This document shows, in pieces, positions 27,276 to 36,237 of a DNA stretch of 64,000 nucleotides. The notes beneath the pieces are model-generated. The model saw nothing but the letters and a program-made list of their open reading frames with translations, did not search any database and had not been told where the DNA came from. Each line of letters opens with the position of its first letter. The first letter of the stretch is position 1. The DNA comes from Deltaproteobacteria bacterium (GTDB lineage Bacteria; Desulfobacterota; Desulfomonilia; Desulfomonilales; Desulfomonilaceae), in NCBI GenBank assembly GCA_021777225.1, contig JAJYDQ010000004.1, forward strand, positions 1 through 64,000, read 5' to 3'. Both the position numbers and the translations under genes were made by a program.

Positions 27276-29357
27276 ATGAAAGGCGAATTCTTGCTTGAGA
27301 TTGGGATCGAAGAGGTCCCTGCGGGCTATATCAGACCCGCATTAACGTCACTTACCGAGCTTCTTTCACGTTTTTTGTCAAATTCTCTGATCTCCCACGG
27401 CCAGATTGATACTTTTGCGACGCCGCGTCGTCTCATAATAAGAATATCAGATGTTGCGGAAAGGTCTGATTCAAGAACATTCGAAAAAACCGGCCCACCG
27501 GTAGCCTCGGCTTACGATGCTTTGGGCAATCCTACAAAGGCGGCTGAGGGGTTTGCGAGAAGCCAAGGATTGGCGGCTGAGGATTTGATAAAAATCCAGA
27601 CTCCCAAGGGTGAAGTTGTCGGTGTCAGAAAAGTGGAAGAGGGCCGCTCAACTGCTGAAGTCCTGTCCCAAGCCCTTCCTGGAATCCTTGAAAGAATTTA
27701 TTTTCCCAAGACCATGCGATGGATGGACCTTGACGCCAGGTTTGTTCGACCTATCCACTGGATAGTCGCAATTATCGATGGCGCCACAATACCCTTTGTG
27801 TTCGGAAATGTTCGTAGCGGGAAATCAAGTTTTGGTCACAGGTTTGTGCATCCTGGAAGTTTTCCGGTTTCCTCTTTTGTGGAACTCAGGCAGGAATTGG
27901 CGCGCCAGGGTATTGAAATTGATTTTAACAAGCGGTCTGAAATAATAAGGGGTAAAGTTAGTGAAATCGCTGGATCGGAAGGTCTGACCCCATTTGAAGA
28001 TGAAGCTCTGTTGGACGAGGTCACTTTCCTCGTGGAAAGCCCGTATCCGATAATAGGATCCTTCTCAGAAGATTTTCTTGAATTACCTGCGTCAATTCTT
28101 GTCACCTGCATGAAGAAGCATCAGAGATACTTCTGCCTTCAAGACGGACAGGGCAGAATCCAAAATAGGTTCATCGCAATCAACAACACTCCTGTAAAGG
28201 ATGAAGATATTTCCCGCAGAGGACATCAGCGTGTTTTAAAGGCAAGACTCGAGGACGCAAGGTTCTATTTCAGGGAGGATAGAAAACAGCCGCTTTCCAG
28301 TAGACTGGACGCTCTCAAAGGAGTCATATTTCATTCCAAATTGGGGACGGCGTTCGAAAAGGTGGAGAGATTCTCAAACATTTCTGGCAAGCTGGCGAAT
28401 ATGTGGGTTCCTGAGAAAGCAGCGCTTGTCGAACGTGCCGCGTTGTTGTGCAAATGTGATCTTGAGACTGGGATCGTGTATGAATTTCCTGAACTTCAGG
28501 GAATCATAGGTAGCTACTACGCAAGGTTGGACGGCGAGTCTGACGAGATCGCCACTGCTATAAGGGAGCACTATTTACCTACAAGAGCCGGGGACAACCT
28601 TCCTGAGAGTTTAATAGGGGCCATAGTGTCTATTTCCGACCGCATCGACACTATATGTGGTTGTTTCAGCGTTGGCCTTGTGCCTTCAGGGGCCGCAGAC
28701 CCTTACGCCTTGAGACGGCACGCGCTATCAATAATTCAGATCCTTATACGTCACGATTGGAAAGTGGATTTGCGATGGCTCATCGGTTTGGCACTTGGGC
28801 TTGTAAAATCGAAAATGACTAGACCCAAAGACGAGGTTGAGGCAGATGTTTTCGATTTCTTCAAGGCGCGATTCGTAAATTTTCACGCTGGTAGAGGTTT
28901 CTCTCTTGACGCTGTTGAGGCTGTTGTAAGAGCCGATTTTTCGGATGTGGTCGATGCGAGAATCCGATTGGACGCGCTGGCTGAATGGCAGAAGCGAGAT
29001 GATTTTGAATCCATCCTGATTGGTTTCAAAAGAGTAATGAATATATTGAAGACCTCTCCGAGCGCCAAATTGCGGCCGGAACTCTTTCATGAGCCCTCTG
29101 AATTGAGCCTTCATGAAAAATTGCTTTCAGTGGAACGGAGATGTCGAGACGCATTTACGAGGGGCGACTACTCATACGCTTTGGAAAACATGGCGGAACT
29201 GAGAACCCCTATAGACGACTTTTTTGACTCTGTTCTGGTGATGGCGGAAGATCCTGACATAAGGAGCAACAGACTGGCGCTGCTGGTTCAAATTTCAAGA
29301 CTTTTCAACGTAGTTGCGGACTTTTCTTTTATAGGGTCTACAGCAAAAAACAACTGA
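27276..29357 (+). CDS. glyS: Glycyl-tRNA synthetase beta subunit
   Basis: A 693-residue subunit that binds the tRNA. It opens FLLEIGIEEVPAGYI, the family hallmark, and carries PKTMRWMD, KKHQRYF (a glyS signature) and a C-terminal anticodon-binding region. Two starts exist; the ATG at 27276 is preferred because AAGGGCGG lies just upstream, while the ATG at 27261 lacks a ribosome site. The length is normal. It is convergent with the SH3 protein gene. Confidence 0.96.
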   Translation: MKGEFLLEIGIEEVPAGYIRPALTSLTELLSRFLSNSLISHGQIDTFATPRRLIIRISDVAERSDSRTFEKTGPPVASAYDALGNPTKAAEGFARSQGLAAEDLIKIQTPKGEVVGVRKVEEGRSTAEVLSQALPGILERIYFPKTMRWMDLDARFVRPIHWIVAIIDGATIPFVFGNVRSGKSSFGHRFVHPGSFPVSSFVELRQELARQGIEIDFNKRSEIIRGKVSEIAGSEGLTPFEDEALLDEVTFLVESPYPIIGSFSEDFLELPASILVTCMKKHQRYFCLQDGQGRIQNRFIAINNTPVKDEDISRRGHQRVLKARLEDARFYFREDRKQPLSSRLDALKGVIFHSKLGTAFEKVERFSNISGKLANMWVPEKAALVERAALLCKCDLETGIVYEFPELQGIIGSYYARLDGESDEIATAIREHYLPTRAGDNLPESLIGAIVSISDRIDTICGCFSVGLVPSGAADPYALRRHALSIIQILIRHDWKVDLRWLIGLALGLVKSKMTRPKDEVEADVFDFFKARFVNFHAGRGFSLDAVEAVVRADFSDVVDARIRLDALAEWQKRDDFESILIGFKRVMNILKTSPSAKLRPELFHEPSELSLHEKLLSVERRCRDAFTRGDYSYALENMAELRTPIDDFFDSVLVMAEDPDIRSNRLALLVQISRLFNVVADFSFIGSTAKNN

Positions 29358-29384
29358 TTTTGAACCTCTCCCGATAGCTGGAAA

Positions 29385-30194
29385 TTAGACCGCCCCCTCG
29401 AGTTTTACGTAGCTGTATTCCACCCACCCCGCTCTACCAGAGGGGGTGATCACTCTAAACCAGATCCTGTCACCGGTAATCTTCTTTTCTGTGACTTTGA
29501 TCGTCTGGCCCGCCATCAACCTGTCAACTATCGGCGAATCCTCGTTAGGTTGCTTTCGGACCCTCAGGTTATCCGCTGTGGCTTTTCCCTTACGACTTAG
29601 CCGCATCGACGCGTGGTCCAAATTATGCTCAACGTTCTTTGTCGGATCCGATAGCGATGCAGACGCGGACGACGCTTTAGCTTCCTGGGCAAAAGGGTTT
29701 TGGAGCGCAGCGGACTTGATTGCATTGGGTTTTGACGACACTGGGTCTTTAGGCGCCAAGTCGTTTTGACGTAGCCTTAGATCGTTAGTAAGCTTGTTGG
29801 CCCTCATCTGGTTCAACTGATCTTTACCGAAAACTTTGAGAGCCTTGAAGTTGAGTTCAACATCACGGCCCAACTTCTCAACGATGCGTTTCATTTCATC
29901 CACGGTACGACTCTGTTCTTCCACTTTCGCGTAGAGTGCCTTTATTTTAGACGTTTCCTTACTTTCCCTTGTGGTGACCCACAGGAAATGCGCCTGAGCC
30001 AGAGCAGTAATCAAGACCACGCCCCCCAAGACCCAGGATAGATAGCGAAATGGAAAGAGAAGTCGGTCTTCATCTTCAATTAGAAAAGATGCGGCAAGCT
30101 TTTTTCTGACCCACATTCGCCAGAGCACGAGGAAACTTACCAGACATGATATTTGTATTATGGAGAAGATGACTTGGAGCGTCACGGTCAACAC
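29385..30194 (-). CDS. Membrane-anchored coiled-coil protein with bacterial SH3 domain
   Basis: A 269-residue protein with two transmembrane helices (about 8-26 and 52-72), then a coiled coil (about 80-125, with ETSKIKALYAKVEEQSRTVDEM). A low-complexity Ser/Ala linker follows, and a C-terminal bacterial SH3 (SH3b) domain (about 208-265: LRVRKQPNEDSPIVDRLMAGQ..WVEYSYV). The domain probably lies outside the membrane and binds cell-wall peptides. I do not know a specific family. It is convergent with glyS. Confidence 0.72.
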   Translation of the reverse strand: MLTVTLQVIFSIIQISCLVSFLVLWRMWVRKKLAASFLIEDEDRLLFPFRYLSWVLGGVVLITALAQAHFLWVTTRESKETSKIKALYAKVEEQSRTVDEMKRIVEKLGRDVELNFKALKVFGKDQLNQMRANKLTNDLRLRQNDLAPKDPVSSKPNAIKSAALQNPFAQEAKASSASASLSDPTKNVEHNLDHASMRLSRKGKATADNLRVRKQPNEDSPIVDRLMAGQTIKVTEKKITGDRIWFRVITPSGRAGWVEYSYVKLEGAV

Positions 30195-30405
30195 CTCTTA
30201 TGTATTCTTGTTGGGAATTATCATTACAAAGAGATAAATGCAACTATTTTAAACAAACAGATTTATTAAATTAATATAACATATCTATTTATATAGTTTT
30301 TATTTAATAGAAGGCCCAATATCTTTTTTAGGGTTTGTCGGCTACATTTTTGGTACAATGATTGCATAATTATTGAAACAAAGAAGAAATTAAACCATAC
30401 CTATT

Positions 30406-30432
30406 AAAGCCCCATACGAGGGCTTTTTTTTT
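30406..30432 (+). terminator. Intrinsic terminator upstream of rpmH
   Basis: AAAGCCC (30406-30412) pairs with GGGCTTT (30420-30426) around CATACGA, followed by an unbroken T-run. Since no gene on the plus strand precedes it (the SH3 gene is on the minus strand), it may end a short non-coding transcript that begins near the TACAAT at 30354. Confidence 0.75.
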
Positions 30433-30621
30433 GACTAGATGCTCAATAACTTGATAAACCACAACAAAGTGACTATTCCATCCGCGTCAGTTATTGTTAT
30501 ACCGTCAGTTATCGCATAACATTTTTTGGGAAATATTTTTACAGCGGGTAAAATGTACGACGCGAAATTTCCCTTTTGGCGGGTGTTTCACTTTCTGTCA
30601 CCTGTAGATGACAAAAGCCTC

Positions 30622-30650
30622 TTGACTTAGTGAGTCACATCTGTTTGAAT
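30622..30650 (+). promoter_or_regulatory. Sigma-70-type promoter of rpmH operon
   Basis: TTGACT (30622-30627) and TTGAAT (30645-30650) are separated by 17 bases, about 40 bases upstream of the rpmH start. The -35 overlaps a small dyad TGACT-N5-AGTCA. The -10 is four of six to consensus. Confidence 0.5.
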
Positions 30651-30690
30651 TGTTCTTTTAGAAAAAAGTTCGAAGGTTGGTGATGGAACA

Positions 30691-30825
30691 GTGAAACGGA
30701 CATTTCAACCGAGCAATCTGTCTCGAAAGAGAACTCATGGATTTCGAGTTCGAATGAGCACAAAGAATGGACGCCTTGTCCTCCAAAGAAGAAGAGCTAA
30801 AGGACGAAAAAGGCTTACCGTCTAG
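30691..30825 (+). CDS. rpmH: 50S ribosomal protein L34
   Basis: A 44-residue basic protein, found by translating the region by hand because it is short. It reads [20 protein letters not shown] for its first 20 residues and ends with [10 protein letters not shown], a perfect L34. It starts at GTG 30691; the stop is TAG at 30823-30825. Its 3' 59 bases overlap rnpA in another frame. It heads the standard rpmH-rnpA-yidD-yidC-jag order. Confidence 0.97.
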   Translation: MKRTFQPSNLSRKRTHGFRVRMSTKNGRLVLQRRRAKGRKRLTV

Positions 30826-31168
30826 TTCTGGCGACTTTAAGTTCACCAAATTAGACCGAATACGCCGATCAGCAGAATACCGACAGATCATGGTCGAGGG
30901 GCTCAAATTCAGGACGTCCCATTTTATTTTTCGGTGGCGCGTAACCAGGGTTGGCATCCCGCGACTGGGGATTTCAGTTAGCAAGAAAGTGGGAAACTCT
31001 TGTGCTCGGAATAGGGTGAAGAGAAGATTAAGGGAGTTCTTTAGGCATAACAGGCAAAAATTGCCTTCCGGCATTGACGTGGTCATAATTGCGGCGCAAG
31101 GTTCTTCCAATTTGGAAACGCGGGAAATATTCGAAGAGCTTAACCGGGCCGTTGATCAAGGGTTCTGA
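30767..31168 (+). CDS. rnpA: Ribonuclease P protein component
   Basis: A 133-residue basic protein that assists RNase P RNA in tRNA 5' processing. The RnpA core is present: [17 protein letters not shown], then the RNR motif in [24 protein letters not shown] (residues about 72-94). The only start codons before the core are ATG 30767 and TTG 30776, both inside rpmH, so the N-terminal 20 or so residues are encoded in the overlap. The extension of about 25 residues before the core is longer than usual. yidD follows immediately. Confidence 0.92.
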   Translation: MDALSSKEEELKDEKGLPSSSGDFKFTKLDRIRRSAEYRQIMVEGLKFRTSHFIFRWRVTRVGIPRLGISVSKKVGNSCARNRVKRRLREFFRHNRQKLPSGIDVVIIAAQGSSNLETREIFEELNRAVDQGF

Positions 31169-31170
31169 TA

Positions 31171-31380
31171 GTGACCCGGATTTTTATCGCACTAATAGGA
31201 TTGTATCAGATTTTTCTCTCCCCTTTATTTCCTTCTTCTTGTCGATTTGTCCCTTCGTGCTCTGAATACGCGATAGAGGCTGTTCAAAGATATGGGGCAT
31301 TGAGAGGTTTGTACCTCATTTTGCGCCGTTTGATCAGGTGTCGACCTTTAGGGCCTTCTGGATTTGACCCAGTACCCTGA
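31171..31380 (+). CDS. yidD: Membrane protein insertion efficiency factor
   Basis: A 69-residue protein with the family pattern [31 protein letters not shown] and [14 protein letters not shown], shown in part. YidD helps membrane-protein insertion together with YidC and has an amphipathic N-terminal helix. It starts at GTG 31171, two bases after the rnpA stop, and is followed 64 bases on by yidC. Confidence 0.94.
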   Translation: MTRIFIALIGLYQIFLSPLFPSSCRFVPSCSEYAIEAVQRYGALRGLYLILRRLIRCRPLGPSGFDPVP

Positions 31381-31444
31381 TGAATAAACAGATAACCGGT
31401 TCGAAAGTTTTGTTCGTGGAATACTTAAGGCGGGAAATCCAATA

Positions 31445-33172
31445 ATGGATCGAAATTTAATTCTCTCTATCGTTTTATCGGTGTTGATTATTGTAGGTTT
31501 TCAATATTTTTTTCACTCATTTTCTCCGCCTACTCCCGTCAACGCTCCATCAAAAATTGAAGTGGCGAAAAAAAACCAGGCGCACACCAAACCTTCTGTT
31601 GGTGAGATAAATTGGTCCAAAGAAAAACCGGTGGTCGAAACTGAGATAGCCTCTACCAAGACATCGTCAGGGGCCAGTTTCCTACAATCTTCTGTTACTC
31701 AAGTCAAGGAAGCCAGGATTAAGGTAGATACCCCCAACTATGAAGCTATCTTGACGAACATAGGGGGGAAAATCGTATCATTCAGGCTCAAGAATTATAC
31801 GACACAAATTGATAGTACGGACTTGGTCAATCTTTTCCCACCTGAAGGTCCCGATACTTCCGCTCCGTCCATCAGACTAACACGTTCGGAGGAGGTTTTC
31901 TCGGACTCGAACCTTGCCTACACCGGAGACACTGAAGGGCCTTCAGTCCTTTTGGATAAACCAGATGGTGAAAAGACGATCATATACAGAGGTGTTTCGC
32001 CCAGTGGTCTGATTATTTATAAGAAGTTCGTATTTCACGCTGACACATATTCAATCGATCTATCCTACAGCCTGGAAAACCCCTCAAATCAGTCAAGAGA
32101 TTATCTTGTTACATTCCCGTTGAGAAAGTTTTTCTCGGAAGATCCTAAACAGCGATTTAGTTGGAACAGCGTCGAGATCCTTCTGGACGGCTCACTGAAG
32201 GACTACTATTTTAAGGATATTAAAGGGGATGAAGAGTTATCGGGGCACGTAGCGTGGGCCGGGTTGGGGGACGTGTATTTCTTTAGAGCCCTGGTTTTTT
32301 CTCACAGACCGGCAGCCAAAGTGACTCTTTTGAAGCCCACCAGGGATGATATAGCCGAAATACTTGTCAGGTATGGTTCTATTGAGATACCGGCCGGAGG
32401 AAAGTCAGAGGAGACCCGATTGGGTCTGTACCTTGGGCCGAAAGAGGCAAATGCGTTGCATGCCGCTGGTGGAGATTTAGGGCGCGCTCTCATTTATAGC
32501 AATTACCAAGCCTTAAACTTCATGTCCACCTACCTGATGAAATTCCTGACTTTTTCTAACTCCGGCTTCACGGTATTGGGATTAAAAATTCCAGGGACCG
32601 GAAACTACGGTGTAGATATCATAATACTAACCTTATTAATTAAGATCCTGTTCGTTCCTTTAACTCATAAGAGTATGAAATCCATGAAAAGAATGCAGGA
32701 TCTACAGCCTCAAATTGCCAAACTTAAAGAAAAATATAAGGACGACAAGTCCGCTCTAAACAAGGCTACCATGGAACTGTTCAGGGACAACAAGGTCAAT
32801 CCCCTAGGCAGTTGCTGGCCGATGTTTATGCAGATTCCAGTGTTCATCGCCCTGTATCAGGCCCTGTCATACGCTATTGAGCTTCGGCACGCCCCGTTCT
32901 TGTGCTTTCCTTCGATCTACTTTTGCATTCAGGATCTATCCGCTCCGGACCCTCACTATGTCACTCCAATCCTCATGGGTGGCACCATGGTCTTACAGCA
33001 GTGGATGACACCTTCTGCCGGCGATCCTATGCAAAAAAAGATGATGCTGCTGATGCCGGTGGTGTTCACTTACATGTTCTTGAGTTTTCCCTCGGGTCTG
33101 GTCCTTTATTGGTTAGTCAGTAACGTGCTATCTATTGGCCAACAATTACTGACAAATAGGCTAACCCGTTAA
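31445..33172 (+). CDS. yidC: Membrane protein insertase YidC
   Basis: A 575-residue Gram-negative-type YidC. An N-terminal anchor helix (about 5-24) is followed by a large periplasmic domain to about residue 355. The conserved core follows, with helices around 360-380, 388-405, 460-480, 515-530 and 540-560, including the cytoplasmic KSMKSMKRMQDLQPQIAKL loop. It inserts membrane proteins alone or with Sec. The presence of the large periplasmic domain supports a Gram-negative host. Confidence 0.96.
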   Translation: MDRNLILSIVLSVLIIVGFQYFFHSFSPPTPVNAPSKIEVAKKNQAHTKPSVGEINWSKEKPVVETEIASTKTSSGASFLQSSVTQVKEARIKVDTPNYEAILTNIGGKIVSFRLKNYTTQIDSTDLVNLFPPEGPDTSAPSIRLTRSEEVFSDSNLAYTGDTEGPSVLLDKPDGEKTIIYRGVSPSGLIIYKKFVFHADTYSIDLSYSLENPSNQSRDYLVTFPLRKFFSEDPKQRFSWNSVEILLDGSLKDYYFKDIKGDEELSGHVAWAGLGDVYFFRALVFSHRPAAKVTLLKPTRDDIAEILVRYGSIEIPAGGKSEETRLGLYLGPKEANALHAAGGDLGRALIYSNYQALNFMSTYLMKFLTFSNSGFTVLGLKIPGTGNYGVDIIILTLLIKILFVPLTHKSMKSMKRMQDLQPQIAKLKEKYKDDKSALNKATMELFRDNKVNPLGSCWPMFMQIPVFIALYQALSYAIELRHAPFLCFPSIYFCIQDLSAPDPHYVTPILMGGTMVLQQWMTPSAGDPMQKKMMLLMPVVFTYMFLSFPSGLVLYWLVSNVLSIGQQLLTNRLTR

Positions 33173-33187
33173 GGTAGGAATTTAGAT

Positions 33188-34021
33188 ATGAGCTACAAGG
33201 AATTTACTGGGAAGACTGTTAAAGATGCGATTGCAAAGGCGTGCAAGGAGCTGAGTGTTGAAGAGGCCCTTCTAGAAATAGAGGTACTCGAAGAGAGCGC
33301 GCGGGGATTCCTGGGACTGGTTGGTCATCGAAACGCAAGGGTTCGTGTTCGAAAGCGGGATATTCTCAAAGAGGTACTGGAAGTAAAGGCCCCTGAAGCT
33401 GAAGAATTGCCGTCAAAGCCGCCACTAGGTCCTTTGATGACAATTACTGCGACTGAACATTCGGCGGACCCGTATGCGACTGGGGGTGATCAGGTTGAGG
33501 CGCCCACGCATGACGCTGGAGAGATCGATACAGATAAAATGAGAATTGCTGAGGAAGCTAAGGCCCTACTGGAAGGTATACTGGTCCGAATTCCCGTAGA
33601 GACCGCGGTTGAGGTTTCGGTTTCAAATGGTTCGGTTATTCTCGACATTACGGGCGACAAGAGCGGTCTGCTTATCGGTAAGCGGGGCCAGACTCTGGAT
33701 GCGCTCCAATTCATTCTTAACAAGGCGCTAAACCGCGAGGTGTCTCTTGAGGACAAGACCGAGATAATAGTAGATACCGAAGACTATCGGCGGCGTAAAC
33801 ACGACAGTCTTCGCGACATGGCTGTCAGAATGAGTTTAAGGGCCAGAAAATCCCTTAAGCCAGTAGCCTTTAACCCAATGCCGGCAAACGAACGAAGGAT
33901 CATTCATCTTATTCTAGCCGAAGATAAAGAAGTTTATACTAAGAGTTACGGGGAAGGGCCCCTGAGAAGGATTATCGTTTATCCTCGCAAGGCTATGGCC
34001 AACAAGAGGAGGAGAAGATAG
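33188..34021 (+). CDS. jag: RNA-binding protein Jag/KhpB
   Basis: A 277-residue protein with three domains: Jag-N (1-52, YKEFTGKTVKDAIAKACKEL), an acidic linker (about 60-125), a KH domain (about 130-205, with the GKRGQTLDALQFI loop) and an R3H domain (about 215-275, with ANERRIIHLILA). It binds RNA together with KhpA in characterised bacteria and influences cell-wall and division genes. It follows yidC in the normal order; mnmE, often next, is absent here. Confidence 0.92.
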   Translation: MSYKEFTGKTVKDAIAKACKELSVEEALLEIEVLEESARGFLGLVGHRNARVRVRKRDILKEVLEVKAPEAEELPSKPPLGPLMTITATEHSADPYATGGDQVEAPTHDAGEIDTDKMRIAEEAKALLEGILVRIPVETAVEVSVSNGSVILDITGDKSGLLIGKRGQTLDALQFILNKALNREVSLEDKTEIIVDTEDYRRRKHDSLRDMAVRMSLRARKSLKPVAFNPMPANERRIIHLILAEDKEVYTKSYGEGPLRRIIVYPRKAMANKRRRR

Positions 34022-34071
34022 AGTTGTCTTCGAGCCCACTATTGTCACTTTGTAACCCGTGAGAACCGGAA

Positions 34072-34902
34072 ATGTCTTTTTTCCAATCTGAGAAACACGA
34101 CAAGATCATTAGAATGTGCGTGTCCTTTTTCCTCTGCTGCGCGAGAATCCCCTCCACTATTGCTGCCCTGATACTTGTGATAGCAGTGATGGCTGGTCAT
34201 ATATCGGCGGCTGAAACGACTACAAAGCCCGAAGATATACCAGCGTTACTGTTTAATCGCGGCAAGAATCTTTCCGCGTTCAAGGCAGTAATGAACGTTA
34301 CCACCATGAATGAAGTGGATAAATCGAGGCAGGATATAAAGGGTTTTCTCTTATATCGCAGACCTAGCGATTTTCGGTTTCAAGGGCTAGCCACCGGTGG
34401 AAGCACACTCTTTGAACTGGTCATAAAGTCTAGAGCCTTTGAGCTTTATGTTCCGCAGGAGGGCAAGGTGATCAAGGGTGACAGGGAGTGTTTTGGCCGA
34501 AAGTTTCCTGACGTGGCTGAAATTGAGAGTCTGATTCCGATGGTCCTGCTTCAGTGGCGGGATGTCAGGTTTGATCGAGTCCTGTCCCGAGACGCCGAAA
34601 AGATGGTTGTCAGGATAACGTTTCAAGGAAGAGTCTGGGGCGCTACTTTAGACAATAGGAACATGAACTTGCTGCGACTCGTACGAATAAACCCTAGAGG
34701 TGACATCGATTTGACAGCTGATTTCGGTGATTTCCATCAGGGCGCTGATGGGTGGCTGCCGCACAAGTTCGAAGTCGTATCGCCGGTTGGGGGATGGCGT
34801 ACTCTTGCAAAGATCTCCAAGATTGAGATGAATCCGTTCCTGGTGGAAAAAAATTTTCAGATAGATCCTACATTCTCCGTAAAGACGGAGATCTGCCGTT
34901 AA
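34072..34902 (+). CDS. Secreted protein, LolA-like fold (DUF4292-like)
   Basis: A 276-residue exported protein. An uncleaved or long signal segment (about 20-46) is followed by a half-barrel-type domain: FKAVMNVTTMNE, FLLYRRPSDFRFQGL, LFELVIKSRAFELYVPQEGKVIKGD, and a C-terminal RTLAKISKIEMNPFLVE strand. This strand pattern matches lipoprotein-carrier-like proteins that scan lipids or lipoproteins in the periplasm. It lies directly before waaA, so a role in envelope biogenesis is likely. The family name is inferred, not confirmed. Confidence 0.62.
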   Translation: MSFFQSEKHDKIIRMCVSFFLCCARIPSTIAALILVIAVMAGHISAAETTTKPEDIPALLFNRGKNLSAFKAVMNVTTMNEVDKSRQDIKGFLLYRRPSDFRFQGLATGGSTLFELVIKSRAFELYVPQEGKVIKGDRECFGRKFPDVAEIESLIPMVLLQWRDVRFDRVLSRDAEKMVVRITFQGRVWGATLDNRNMNLLRLVRINPRGDIDLTADFGDFHQGADGWLPHKFEVVSPVGGWRTLAKISKIEMNPFLVEKNFQIDPTFSVKTEICR

Positions 34903-34923
34903 TTTCTTGAGATAATCTCTCCT

Positions 34924-36237
34924 ATGGTCCGCTTCTTATACAATTTATTGATCCACATTGTAGGCGCGCCGATTATATTGGGGTATTACGCTCCCAAGGT
35001 CATTATCTCCGGCAAGTACAGACAGTCGTTAAGAGGGAAATTGGGTTATCTCCCCGACACATTTCCTGCTTCACCATTGACCAGGCCCGTTGTTTGGTTT
35101 CATGCTGTTTCGGTCGGTGAAGCGGTAGCTCTTGCTCCACTTGCGAAAGAATTTAGAAAACTGGCTCCGGATTTCACGATAATTGTTTCAACTGGCACTG
35201 AGACTGGTCAGGCTAAGGCCAAGGCGGAAATGGACGGAATTGACGCGTTTATCTACATGCCAATCGATTTCCCAATGTTGGTAAATCGCGTAATTCAAAG
35301 GATACAACCGGATCTTTTCGTGCTCATGGAAACTGAAATTTGGCCAAATCTTTTGCACAGCCTGAAATCGCAGGGAACGATCATAGCCTTGGCCAACGGT
35401 CGCATTTCAGACCGCTCTTTTCCCCGCTACATGAAGGCGCGTTCGTTAATATCTAAAATGTTGGATAAAATTGATGTCTTCCTCATGGTTTCTGAAGCTG
35501 ATAGAGAGCGCATATTGAAAATGGGCGCTCCCTACGAACGAGTGAAGGTTGTAGGTAACACCAAGTTCGATGCTGCGCTCCGAAATATTTCGGAAGATGT
35601 CTTGAATGAGACGAGGTCTTCTCTTGACATTAATGAACATCACAAGGTGCTTGTGGCGGGAAGCACCCATCCAGGTGAACACGAACAGATACTAGACTGT
35701 TTCCAGCTTTTATTGGACGATTTTCCGGAACTCATACTGGCCATAGCGCCTCGCCACATTGAAACAATACCGTCAATATTGACAGCGATAAGGGAAAGGA
35801 AACTGCAGGAGCCGTTTTTTAGAAGCTCCAAAAAGTCCGGAGAAAGCCGTGGTTCAAGAAACATTGTGATCCTTGACACAACAGGAGAGTTGTTCAAGTT
35901 TTATTCCGTGGCGACAGTGGTCTATGTTGGTGGTTCACTGGTCCCTAAAGGGGGACAAAATATATTGGAGCCTGTAGCCTGGGGGAAAAGAGTATTTTTC
36001 GGACCGTCAATGGAGGATTTTCGTGACGCCAAGGATTTCCTTCTAGATATTGGAGCGGCAGGTCAAGCGAAGGATGTGCAAGAACTGCGGGTCCAAATTT
36101 CTCAGGCATTGAAAGATCTGAAACATACGACCCATTTAGGACGCCTTGGTCGGGACGAACTGAACAGGCATTCGGGGAGCGCAAAGGCGACTGCTGGACT
36201 TCTGTTCGATTTGATCAGTCCGGCAAAAACGGTGTGA
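34924..36237 (+). CDS. waaA: 3-deoxy-D-manno-octulosonic acid (Kdo) transferase
   Basis: A 437-residue inner-membrane glycosyltransferase (GT30) that adds Kdo to lipid IVA. It has an N-terminal anchor helix, the catalytic base Glu66 in HAVSVGEAVAL, METEIWPNLL, the ANGRISDRSFPRY motif and a C-terminal GT-B half with VYVGGSLVPKGGQNILEP. Presence of Kdo synthesis supports a lipopolysaccharide-bearing outer membrane. The stop region overlaps the convergent tsaC gene by 23 bases. Confidence 0.95.
   Translation: MVRFLYNLLIHIVGAPIILGYYAPKVIISGKYRQSLRGKLGYLPDTFPASPLTRPVVWFHAVSVGEAVALAPLAKEFRKLAPDFTIIVSTGTETGQAKAKAEMDGIDAFIYMPIDFPMLVNRVIQRIQPDLFVLMETEIWPNLLHSLKSQGTIIALANGRISDRSFPRYMKARSLISKMLDKIDVFLMVSEADRERILKMGAPYERVKVVGNTKFDAALRNISEDVLNETRSSLDINEHHKVLVAGSTHPGEHEQILDCFQLLLDDFPELILAIAPRHIETIPSILTAIRERKLQEPFFRSSKKSGESRGSRNIVILDTTGELFKFYSVATVVYVGGSLVPKGGQNILEPVAWGKRVFFGPSMEDFRDAKDFLLDIGAAGQAKDVQELRVQISQALKDLKHTTHLGRLGRDELNRHSGSAKATAGLLFDLISPAKTV

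Larger units (their letters stand above)
30195..30690. other. Long AT-rich intergenic region upstream of rpmH
   Basis: This 496-base gap has an AT-rich block (about 30220-30310), a promoter-like TACAAT (30354-30359), an intrinsic terminator (30406-30432), an 18-base tandem direct repeat with CGTCAGTTAT at 30485 and 30503, and the rpmH promoter (30622-30650). No protein-coding ORF stands out. A short transcript ending at the terminator is possible. No DnaA box (TTATNCACA) was found. Confidence 0.5.

Noticed and set aside
30195-30690. Replication origin near rpmH
   Set aside because: The region is AT-rich and rpmH often lies near dnaA, but no DnaA boxes, dnaA or dnaN were seen.
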